Shown here: one piece after another, positions 12,338 through 22,200 of the stretch
Layout of the letters: each line of letters opens with the position of its first letter
Position numbering within the stretch: position 1 is the first letter of the stretch
Origin: Pempheris klunzingeri
Taxonomy: Eukaryota > Chordata > Actinopteri > Acropomatiformes > Pempheridae
DNA: 64,000 nt
Direction of reading: 5' to 3'
Assembly: GCF_042242105.1 (NCBI RefSeq)
Contig: NC_092022.1
Coordinates: 8,924,001-8,988,000, forward strand
The notes under the pieces: generated by a model
What the model was told of the DNA's origin: nothing
Database searches by the model: none
What the model saw: only the letters and a program-made list of their open reading frames with translations
Program-made: the position numbers and the translations under genes

Positions 12338-14010
12338 GACCGCTGCACAGACACAAAGTCCAGGGGTCTCCTCAGGACACAGTATAACAAAGTACAATAA
12401 TAAAACAGATGATTATAATAAATAGTCAGCACAAGTATTAGTCTGGATACTTGTCAGCCAGCAGCCTGATAATATGATACGGCTCATTAGGCCTTCAACA
12501 AACCATTTTCACCTCTAACAATGTGATAAATTTGCAGTCTTACTTTGAGCCAAAGTAACCTTCTCCACAGACATGAAAATGATGTCACTCTCATAAAGAG
12601 CAAAAGTTCACTCAGGTCTTAAATGGCAGCATGTTTAACCCGTTATATATGTTTCGGTTATGATTCAGACTCTGGTTTTTCTCCCCTCTGCCTCTTGTTT
12701 TGAGGCGTGGGCTACAACGTGCATGACTTGTAGTGCATTTTAAAGGCCGGGAGGGAAGCAAGCTGTCCGTAAGCTCTCTTTAAGAGACCGGGTTTAGTGT
12801 CTCATCCCTTTACATAAATCCCTGCAGGGAGGGATCTCACCACATGCTCCTCTTCACTCCCCTGACTGTGCCAACTGTGGGATGCCACCCCAGCACCATC
12901 TTATGATCTGAGTCTGCAGAGGTGTCCTCTCAAAGCAAAGGCAGTGTTATGTTGGGTTACTTTTAAAAAAACAAACCAAAAAAAAAAAAAAAACACTACT
13001 CAACACAACGTATCAAACAGGCGGAGGCAACATTTCCAGTCACATGAGCAACAATGACCGTCGTGGTAATTTCATTTCCAGCTGTTCCTTTCCCCCCCAG
13101 ACGACACAGTCACATGAGCACCTTCGTGCCGACGTGTTCTGTGATTTCTGCAGGGAAGCATCATGGCGGACAGCGACACCTACCGGCAGGCCGCTAGAGA
13201 TCAGCACAACAGAACTTTCAGACATCTGAGCATCATGTTTTCACAAAGAAATGGTCCGACAGCCGCAGGTGGAAAGTAAGTAGACTTCATTAACACAACC
13301 GGTGTGTGACTGCTGTTGAGTATTTTCCATTTTATAAGCATAATCAGGTTTATTGCCAAGTGAGTTTTCCTTGGTATATTTGCAAGAAGCATAACTATAA
13401 AACAGAGATATTTAGAATACAGAACATGAGGAAAAAGTTCATTGTTGCACCTTTTACTTCACCACACTGAGTTGACATCTTTAATTACCCCGCAGCGTCA
13501 CATTAATAACACAAAATCAGATAAACTAACGAATTATGACGTAGGATGATACTCTAGTTTAAGACACACTAATGCAGCATACAAAATAGTCCCTTCTTTA
13601 AATGCTGCTACATTATAATTGATAGGCTACATAACGCTACATTAGACCATGAATCATACTCATTATAATCCAATAATACAACACAGCCTTCATTATTATG
13701 AAATGAGCCACTCTGCATAATGAGTACTTTTACTTTTGGTGCTTGAAGTATGTTTTGATGCTTTTTGAACACTTTTGAACTAAGTGGCCTAACATTTCTA
13801 ATGCAGGACTATTTCTACACTGTCGTAACGGTGCTTTTTCTACCTTAGAATATCTCAGTACATGAGCAGCCATGTCACCTCATAATAAAAAATAACAGGA
13901 GCTCACCAGTAAAAAGTGACCCGACACTTGGTGCACTGCAGGCGCGCTCGTCTTGGACAAAGTTCACAGGACATGTCCATTCCTTTGGGGAAGGCAAGAG
14001 CAATCGCCAT
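6923..14010 (-). CDS. zmynd12: Zinc finger MYND domain-containing protein 12
   Basis: Eight coding exons in transcript order: 14010-13907, 11552-11423, 10446-10275, 10135-9966, 9733-9611, 9504-9411, 8839-8694, 7108-6923 (stop 6925-6923). They join in frame to 374 aa; human ZMYND12 is about 365. The start has a PKG-like leader and a complete MYND zinc finger split by intron 1: C15, C18, C26, C29, C35, H39, H48, C52. The rest is TPR-like helical text, including TSGGYF and VWHSYL, as in the human protein. ZMYND12 is associated with the sperm flagellar axoneme together with TTC29. All acceptors are AG. The exon 4 donor at 9965 is weak (GTCTGT) but keeps frame. An X-box lies 113 bp upstream of the ATG. 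Introns show nothing else coding; intron 1 holds an ACTTAAGTA-type repeat and a (CA)n tract. Confidence 0.92.
12306..12332. repeat. (AC)n microsatellite
   Basis: A pure dinucleotide run within zmynd12 intron 1, embedded in a longer alternating CA/TG-rich stretch (12280-12340). Confidence 0.9.
13164..13280 (+). other. Short ORF / possible first exon of an unknown + strand transcript
   Basis: ATG at 13164 sits in a good Kozak context (atcATGGCGG) and opens a frame beginning MADSDTYRQAARDQHNRTF, ending in TAA after 38 residues. The end of the frame overlaps a consensus-like donor (AAGTAAGT at about 13274-13281), so it could be a first coding exon. I did not recognise the peptide, and I found no convincing second exon before ccdc30. 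It could also be chance. Confidence 0.25.
13440..13865 (+). repeat. Teleost ACTTAAGTA-class interspersed repeat, degraded
   Basis: Contains segments I recognise from a very common teleost interspersed repeat: TTTTACTTCACCACA near the start, then AATGCTGCTACATTA, ATAATCCAATAAT, TCTGCATAATGAGTACTTTT and AATGCAGGACT, in the expected order. It shares this order with the copy at 49314-49790. The family name was not assigned. It lies in zmynd12 intron 1, ending about 40 bp from the exon 1 donor. Confidence 0.6.
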
Positions 14011-14792
14011 GGCTGATGTCCCCAAACTTTTAGGTTTGGCCTCCATTATCCCAGCAGTTTTTTTTTTTTCAACTTTAAAATCAGCTGATGAAACTCAGTT
14101 GCTGCGAGGCTGTAAGTTTACCGTCGCTATGGTAACGACCTCTGCGCTGGTGACGCTTTGAGGCGTAAAAACCCGAATTGACACGTGCATTTATTGCTTA
14201 TAATGGAATTTAGAAACGCATTTGGTGCCAAGTGTGTAATTTATTATCACCAAAAATGAAAATATATACATATATTTTAGGGTAACAACAACAACAACAA
14301 ACGTCCGCACATGGTGTTTCTTTGTGTGATATTAAAAGCTGCTACTAAATATATTCTACATATCAGAGCTTAAGGTACAAAAATATAGAGATATTTCCAG
14401 TTCAAATGCCTCACGAGAGCTACAATACTAATAAAAATACATAACCACTGATTTGGTATTTGCCTTTGCTGATTAACACATGCAGGGCAATGGACAACAG
14501 AAACCTCTCATGGAAATAATGTCTTAAAATAGAGGGTGGGCATTATATCTTGGATTGATATGAGGATCTAATGTTTGCCAAAGAGGCAGCCCCTTATTTC
14601 TTGATCATTTTTCCAATATACATATATCTGCAATTCAAAGATGTAATCACTTGTAACCAAAGCCTGAGCTACTGTGATTCTTGCAAAATTAGCATTTCTG
14701 ATTAACAAGAAATAAAGAAAGAAGTCATCTTAATTTCATTTTTTTTCCTCCAATAGGCCTACCGTTGTTGACATTGTTTTTCCTTTTTCTGG
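14011..14792. other. Spacer: zmynd12 promoter and emp3 3'UTR
   Basis: 782 bp between the zmynd12 start codon and the emp3 stop codon; both genes are on the - strand. It holds an X-box (14123-14136), a GC-richer block at about 14100-14180, two TTTATT motifs (AATAAA on the - strand) at 14190-14195 and 14240-14245 that could end emp3, and a short (AAC)n run near 14285. Confidence 0.6.
14123..14136 (-). promoter_or_regulatory. RFX X-box upstream of zmynd12
   Basis: GTCGCTATGGTAAC fits the degenerate X-box (two half-sites, GTYGCY and RGYAAC, around AT) and matches the idealised GTTGCCATGGCAAC at 11 of 14 positions. All differences are C/T swaps. It lies 113 bp 5' of the zmynd12 ATG. RFX factors bind such sites in ciliary gene promoters, which fits an axonemal protein. 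The site is palindromic, so strand is nominal. Confidence 0.7.
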
Positions 14793-16028
14793 TCACTCTT
14801 TCTTACGCAAGTGGATGTATATGACCCCGCTGCACAGCAACAGCGGGACACACACCCAGGCCAGGATGAAGCAGTAGCCAAAGTGTCCTGAAGTCAGTTC
14901 TCTGGAGTCCTGGAGGATTTCCTTATTGTGTAATGTGTAGATGAGAACTGCAGAAAAGGCCGTCAGCCCTAGAAAATATGATATTTGCTTTAGGAGAAAC
15001 ATGCATGGAAACGTGTGTAACCTGCCTTATTCCATATGCCTATTGATTAACATCATGTACAGCATTTGCGTGACTTTCAAAAAATAATTTAAATTTGATA
15101 GCAGTTTTGCCATTTGTGATCATAATAGGCCTCAGGTGTATTGTCTGGTTCATCATATTACACATATCTAGGAGTAATCTAAAGGTATAGCCCGTGCACT
15201 TAATGAGTGTATCATTGTTGAAAAGTAGGTTTAAATGCTTTGGCTGCTTGTGGTACAAAATTATATTTTTAAAAGTACAAATAGCAGGAGTACATAACTG
15301 GTCCTGCATGAAATGGTACTTTAATTCACCTGTATCAGGTTGTTCCCCACCAACAAGCTTTTGTATTCAAGAATCACAATTCTCCAGTCCTGCTACGCCT
15401 AAAATCTGCCAAACCACGGACGTTAAACATGTGCCTTCCCTCTCAGTTTGTACACCCTGTTCAAATGGTCACATCATACGGAGACACGTTGACAGCACAT
15501 TGTTTCACTCCACTGTTACCTGCAAAGACTTGACACAGCCCAGTGAAGTAGAAGAGTCCTCCCTTCGACATGGTGAACAGCTGACCCAGGAACACCAAGA
15601 AGGAGACTGAAGAGAAGACCACTGAGAGAACCATCAGGACCTGCACTGCCTGAAGCCACTCTGAGAGATGAAAACACCCCACATCTAAAAACCAGTCTGA
15701 GCTCTCAGACTTTACCTTTGGGAGAGAACTGTTCACGTTCTGTGTGGATGTAATTGTTGCTTACCAGTTTCTTTGGAGGATGCACACAACCAGGCCCCTG
15801 TGAAGTTGTCAAACCTGCAGTTGTACCATAGGTCTGAGTTCTCCAAGCCTTCCCACTCCCACCAGGACTTTAAAGAGAGATTAGATGTGACACACAGCCA
15901 AATAATACAGGTAAAGTCAACAAACTTAATGACCTAAATGTGACTGCTACCTTCTCCATGGTCGCAATGAACAGCATCGCCAATGTGATGAGATGCAGCA
16001 GGGTCACAAACATAAGCAGGTATGCCAT
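14793..16028 (-). CDS. emp3: Epithelial membrane protein 3-like (PMP22/EMP family)
   Basis: Four coding exons in transcript order: 16028-15951 (the exon itself starts at 16038), 15867-15765, 15660-15520, 14968-14793 (stop TGA 14795-14793). They join to 165 aa; human EMP3 is 163. TM1 is about residues 1-24. The first extracellular loop has the claudin-superfamily pattern W28..LWYNC43..C54 with an N-glycosylation sequon at N47 (NFT). TM2 is about 65-85, TM3 about 97-117 and TM4 about 138-160, ending YIHLRKKE; human EMP3 ends YIHLRKRE. SKGGLFYFTGLCQ also fits EMP3 best. PMP22 and EMP1 share the fold but match less well. A 5'UTR exon probably ends at 16963 (donor GGG|GTGAGTAG). The family acts at the plasma membrane and vesicles. 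Confidence 0.88.
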
Positions 16029-16962
16029 TTTCAGCTTCCTGGCGAAAACAAACAAAACAGTTTTAAGTCGGTTCCGCAGTGAAAATTTGTGTTTGGGATC
16101 TTTCCTGTTTTCCTGCCTTGAAACATAAAATGGAAAACCTGAGTAGCTGAACAGAGTATACTCTGTGTTATGTAAGAGCACGTTTGAAAACAGAGTGCAA
16201 TGGGTTATTTCTAAAACTACTCTTTGACTAGTCTGTGTGTTGCCATTGTACAGAAAACCTGCAGAGAACCTGGGCGGGCCCACTGAACTCTAAACGGTTC
16301 CAAAATATTTACCCAATTAACCCCTCTACCTTTCTGAATGGTTGTTTTTCTCATTGCGTAGGGTAAACAGTCGGCAATTCAACTTGCATTTGCATTTCAT
16401 TAAAGCTGCTCCACTTGTAAATTTAGAGGAAATTAAAGTCTGAGGGGAAGCCTGTGATTTTACATAGCTATTTGACTTTGTAGCCGTCCAAGCTGCAGTG
16501 ACAGTCATTTAAGTTCGCAATAAGGAGACATGCAGTGAGACAGAAAGAGACAGAGGCAAACAAAAGACAGGATGAAATTGTCTTGATGTTTATCTGAGGG
16601 AGACCTTCAGTTGGGTGGGCGGTGGAGTCATAATTACTCTCAAATTATGTCATTACACTAGATTTCATCCATCACATTGGAGCGAAGCAAAAGTAGAAAT
16701 CCTGTGAAAATGGCTCAAAAAACAAAGCATAGGCTTGTAAAATACACACATTAGAGAGCTAAAATATGTTAAATACATTGTTTTTCCTGTTGCGGGGCAA
16801 AAATATGCTACATGTGGCAACAAAAACATGGGTCTTCAGATGGCTTTCAGATGTGATGCATGAATCACTACAGTCACACCCTTTTGGTGAGATCAGATTA
16901 AAGCATTATTTAACAAGATATTCCTTTAGATTCCATGAAAAGTTAGGGAAATATCTACTCAC

Positions 16963-17060
16963 CCCGGGTATCGCCTTGTTCCTCTAAATCAGATCTCTGG
17001 AGCAGCACACTGGCAGCTTCACCACTCTACAACACTGTGCCCCTCCTGGTGGTCCTCTTC
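16963..17060 (-). other. Probable emp3 5'UTR exon and promoter
   Basis: A strong donor (GTGAGTAG) on the - strand begins at 16962, upstream of the coding exon acceptor at 16038. This implies a non-coding first exon ending at 16963. The transcription start is not determined, so the upper limit is a guess. Confidence 0.4.
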
Positions 17061-18120
17061 TTTCCAGCTTGGCCACACCCCCTGTATTTTTTCAGTCACT
17101 CCATCCAAACTTTCGGAGGAGAACGCCCATTTCCTCTGAGAAGAACAGAGCTGCTTTTTGCTCTGCCTCATACTCCCTCAGTACAACATCACCATCCAAA
17201 AAAGAAATGCGACCCACCCATGGGCAGTGGAGGCCCATAAAACCACATGAAAAGACCTCTTCTGTAAACAGTCCACTTGGAATGGCATAATGAGCACTCC
17301 ACCATACCTCATCCATTCATAATCAGAGTCCTGTTAGGGCAGATATGAAAAATAAACACGCAGCTGCAACATAGTTCACATTTCGAACATATAACATAAT
17401 GAGTAGCCTATTCAGAGTGCATTGGTCACACAGAAAACATCTGGGCAGGACACACCATGCAAACATGCCTTAGTTGATCAAGTACGGTCGGTGGAGGTAA
17501 CAGCAAAACAATAAATGATCAAGTTTCAAATCAGCAATTATTGGCCAATATTTACATCTAGGTTAAAAACTAAAGTAAGTAAGTGAGTAAAGTAAGAAGG
17601 AAAATCTGTACTTTTACATTAATGCCTGTATCTCCCCATGCATTTTAAGCAACACTTTCTTTTTAAAATATTATATGGTGGTTGAGCTAAACAACATCTA
17701 ACATTAATTAACTGATTTCACCATCCAAGGGGAAAACACTGATGCAATGTTTGTCGCCCCCTGGCGTTTACATCCATGGATTAATGAGAGAAATTTAATC
17801 AAAAGCAATCTCATTAACAGCCACTGAGAACAGTGAGTAAATCATGGTATTAACAGAGATTGCATGGAGCAGATTATGTTTTTGGATTACCACCTAGTTG
17901 GGAAGGACGAAACCAAATTAAAAAATAATCTAATTGCAGAATGCTTAATTTTAGGCCAACCCTATCTCGATTAGGTAAACTCGTCAGGGTTACAACTTGC
18001 TACAACAACAATATCCTTTGGGATATTTTTTTCTGAACAAAAAAACAAAACAAAAACGAAAACTACTTTTTTTCCCCCACCAGGTCGGTTGTCCCCCGCA
18101 TCCTTTGAATGGTACGGTCC
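17060..18120. other. Divergent intergenic region emp3 (-) / ccdc30 (+)
   Basis: About 1.1 kb between head-to-head genes. It is AT-rich in the middle. Short open frames near 17040-17320 on both strands overlap each other and resemble no known protein. No repeat was recognised. Confidence 0.5.
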
Positions 18121-18202
18121 GTTGCCTAGGCGCTACTAGAAGCCAATCCATTCCGCCACGCCTGTCCTCCTCTGCACTTCTGTCGCCTTCACCCTCTGAA
18201 AG
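18060..18202 (+). other. ccdc30 promoter and 5'UTR exon 1
   Basis: A GC-richer block ends at a consensus donor (AAAG|GTGAGT, exon end 18202). There is no ATG in a useful frame before the donor. A weak X-box-like half-site GTTGCC lies at 18121-18126. Exon 1 start is not determined. Confidence 0.5.
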
Positions 18203-19057
18203 GTGAGTAAAACTTTAACCGCACACTGCACCCACAGCTTCACCACTGCAGAGCTGTGAGCCTTTGCACCAGGAGGCTTCAGTCACCACAGCGCAAACCT
18301 TGCGGTGCTCACCAGTTGCTGCCAAGCGGCCGCCGGACAGAGCTATGGCTAACGTTAGCGCGCTAGCTTTAGCTGGATGTGAAGTATGCTACGGTAACTT
18401 TTTAACTAACTTTGCTAAGTAGCTAGCGCCGAGGGGGGCTACAGCTGTCAGTATCGGTTATTTCATAGTTCACTACAGCACAACATGGTCAGCAAATCTG
18501 TGATAATTAGCTAACCGCATCTTTCTGACTGGTGAGCTTGCGTGGCCAAAAGGAATGTAAGTGGCTGTTGTCCTACAAAAACCCTCGTTTGCTCCTCCTC
18601 GTCAGACATTTTGGGAAGAATGGAGAGCTGGAAAACAAAGATGTTTAACCCCACATGAAGTGAAAGTTGTTACTTAGTTGGAAAAGAACTAGCGACACTG
18701 TCCACGTTGCAGCTAGAAATTAGTGTTGCTAAAAAATTTTTGCTATAATTTAAGCAACGTTCCCAAATGCAGGGCAGGAAAACGCCTGCAGAGATGATAG
18801 AGATGTTACCCATAGTACTGTTCATGTGAAGTTCCTCATGATAACATAGCTGCAGTTCAAACATAGCTAATCAGCATGAAGCTTTGCATGGCCTCAGGTG
18901 ATGCAATATAACTCAGGGGTTCAAGTGGAGTCTGCCTATTGCCTGTGTAAGCTGAGGTAGCTGGTTAAATCTCTAAAGTTTGGGACTACATGTCTCAACA
19001 TGACTTGAAAGCATTGTTCCGAAGTGTCTCATATTTCATTATCATCATCTTTTCCAG
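18203..19057 (+). other. ccdc30 intron 1
   Basis: GC-rich at its 5' side (an island-like block continuing to about 18450), then AT-rich. No coding feature was recognised. Confidence 0.6.
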
Positions 19058-19257
19058 GACAACTCAAGGACACGAGACACTGTCATGGATGAATTGCGGC
19101 AACAATGAATGGGGGTGATGAAGTTGGAGGACCTGCTGATCTACTAAGTCGTGGTCTGTGAGACACCATGTAGGCTAAATTGTTGTTTGGGATCAGCACT
19201 TAAACCATTGAGGAAAAAGTTCATCATTCGCAGATGAAGCTGCATCAAGCCTAATAT

Positions 19258-22200
19258 ATGACCATGGATCATGAAGAGGTAACATTCATAGGTGTTCATT
19301 TGCTTACAGATAACTTAGTACCACTCTCTCTTGAGATGATTTGTTCCAGGCTTCAGCAACAGAAATATTTAGTGGAACTTCTATGAGCTATTTCAATCGA
19401 CACAAATTGAGACTTTTCAGAGGCTTTTGTGTCTGCTGGCATTTTTTACATTGTTGTTACTTAAACAAGTATAAGTTACTTTGAAAATGAATGATTGACA
19501 TGCAAAAATGGCTGTTGGAGTGAGTAACTCTTGTACCCATAGCCAGCATTCACCAGTATTAGGATAGAGGTTCTAGTTAATGTCTGATCTTTTAGTCATG
19601 TGTTCCACAACAGCAGGAGCAAGGACCAGTTGGTGTGGTGTTTAAGTACAACAGACACATGAGACCTGATACCCAGCCTGTGACAATATGTTGCATGTTG
19701 TCGGAGCAGTGAGCGAAGTAGTTTAAATGCTGCATAGCAGGGGGGGTGGCTGCTCTGGTTACAAGCATTACAACGAACAGTATTGAATTCAGCAACAGGT
19801 GTTTAGTGCTGGCATGCCACTCCAATGTAGTGTCCCTCTCCTATGTGTCATGCAAAAGGATCAGTTTTCAGCGAGACTGACAACCTTGATGTTGAACACT
19901 TTTATTGCAGTAGTTTGTTGGCTATAGTAAGTAATGAGGCACATCATCAAAATCGGCCAATAGCAGTGTACAACTACAGCTTTAACTTTAATGACACTTG
20001 AGTTCCTTATGCAGTATGCATTATTAAACAAAGCTTTATAATCACAAGCAGTACGCACACAGACTAGCTGAATTTGTGGATCCTCCTTGATTCACTACAA
20101 TACTGATACTCTGGTCACAACACATTCAGCTCCTTTTCTGGGTTCTCAGGTGTGGACAGAGCTGGACCAGATTTCTATGCGGCTTCAGGAAGATGGCCTG
20201 CCTCCGGGGGCCAATGTTGAGGAGCGGCAGCGACACATGTGGAGGCAGCTCCTCAATAGTGAGGCAAAGCTTGATTCAGCCACCCAGGAGCTGCAGACTT
20301 TACGTACCCAGCAGGCAAATGAGATGAAGGAGGTGAACTCTTTGGATTCTTTGGAGTTTTCATTCACCAATGCATTAGTGTCATAGACCTCTTGACTGGC
20401 TTGTGTATGCTAGGAGGCTCCCAAGCTAAAATAATGTGTTCCTCCTTTTCATTGAAACCACACACACATTAAAGTGCTTCAACCAGGACTACAGTACATT
20501 AGATGATACTCGCATACATTTCTGAAATGGGTAAAGCACAATGTCAATTGCTCAGACTATTATGTCAGTCACAGCTGATGTTCTTTTGTCAGGTGGAGAG
20601 CTACGTTGCTCATATTCGCGGGCTGCTGGAAGAGCGTGAATGTCTGACTGCAGACTATGAGAGAGACAATGAACAGTTGCGACAAGAGCTTTACCAGATC
20701 AGACAACAACAAGGTGAATTCTGTGCACAATGTTGGCATTCTTTGCTGTGGGATGTAATAAAGCCTGGCTCACCCGAGCTCCTAATCAGGATAAAGCAAA
20801 CACACCTTAGCTTCATTTTTATTTGCTATGAATGGTCTAAAATTGGCCTGTGACTATATCAAAGTATTTCTTCCTTCAGATAGATATTTACTCATGTTAA
20901 TGTGAAATCTGCTGCCTTGCTGCAATACTCATGCACTATTTTGTTAACTACTAACTAGTAAAAACCATTTCTTCCAGAGAGTCAGAGCAAGGAGCTGGCA
21001 GAGATGTTGGCTCAGGAGGACCTTGGGGAGATTGGCTTGAGCAGTCCCAGTGAGCAGGTGGCTTACTTGCTGGTGGAGAGAGCCACACTACTGGAAAGGC
21101 TGGAGGCCACAGAGAGGAGACTGGAAAGTCAGAGCCTCACTGACAGCTTGAGGGAAGTCCACCACCAGGTAAAAGACTGACCTGCGTACATTAGAGGGCT
21201 GTTCAGTTGCCTCAGAATGTTAGTTCTTCACAAGAAAGGAACCACACAAGTCCACTATGTTATGGTTTAGTGGCTAAAATAGTATGTACAGTGGTGTAGT
21301 TCATTGTCACCATTTGAATTGTAAATATAAGTCTCCCAGTAATGGTGCACAGCCTCTACCATGTTGAACAATGTATGTATAGTCATCAGACATATTGAAT
21401 TTTCATATTAACCTAAAGGCTTCATAGCTGAAGTGGAATGTAGTGGTTGGCTAACCAATGCAAATGTGGAGACCATTTAAACGTGGCTTACTGAGTTTCT
21501 GTGTCTGTGTGACGCTTGGATTTTTGCACTACTTTTTTGCACTGCAATTCTGTACTACACCTACCTCTATTGTACATACCGTTGTTAAAGAGTTCTATAT
21601 TGTTTATATTGTCCTGTTCTTTTCCTATTGTTGTAGTTTATTTCTATCTTTCTCCTCACTGTACATAGAGAGTCAAGTTTCACCGAGTCAAATTCCTTGT
21701 TTGCCTGTTCAAACTTAGCCAATAAAGTTGATTCTGATTCTGATAGGAACATATTTGCCACACGATGGGGGAGGAGTTAAGACAGCAGAGGGAGGATATG
21801 CAGAAAACCCTAGATAACATGACAAAGGTGAGGCAACTGTGCTTTGGCTGAGTTACAGGTCGGTATAACCTCAGATTGAATTAGGTTTGTGGAGAAAAGA
21901 ACAACCTAATTTCTTCCAGTGAAAGTACAGGGGCACCACGTGATGGTTATTGAGTGCCATGTTGTGACTCTGTGCACATGGGTGTTTCCTCTCAGCAGTG
22001 TTCATCCCAGAGTCCATGGAAAAAGCTGTTTGGGCTGCGCAGGTCTGGTCAGAGCAAACACAATATTACCCCTGTAGGTTTCCATTTCACATACAGTATT
22101 CTGTACTAACTCAGCAACTAACACTGATGTTGTGATAACGGACATCGCCTTGTGGCTTGTTTCACAGTGGTGCTACTTTTGAAATACATTACTCGCTGAT

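Larger units (their letters stand above)
7109..13906 (-). other. zmynd12 introns: repeats and one unassigned + strand ORF
   Basis: The seven introns are AT-rich. The longest are 7109-8693, 8840-9410 and 11553-13906. Contents noted: (CA)n tracts near 10159-10210 and 12306-12332, a degraded repeat at about 13335-13440, an ACTTAAGTA-class repeat at about 13440-13865, and a short Kozak-good ORF at 13164-13280. No further exon of zmynd12 was needed to keep the reading frame. Confidence 0.5.

Noticed and set aside
13335-13440. Possible LINE-derived segment (GGTTTATTGCCAAGTGAGTT)
   Set aside because: Resembles a common teleost repeat motif, but only one short block matches, so it was not called as a separate element.
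14793-16028. Claudin, PMP22 or EMP1 identity for the tetraspan gene
   Set aside because: The loop pattern is shared, but the TM3-TM4 text and the YIHLRKKE end match EMP3 more closely.
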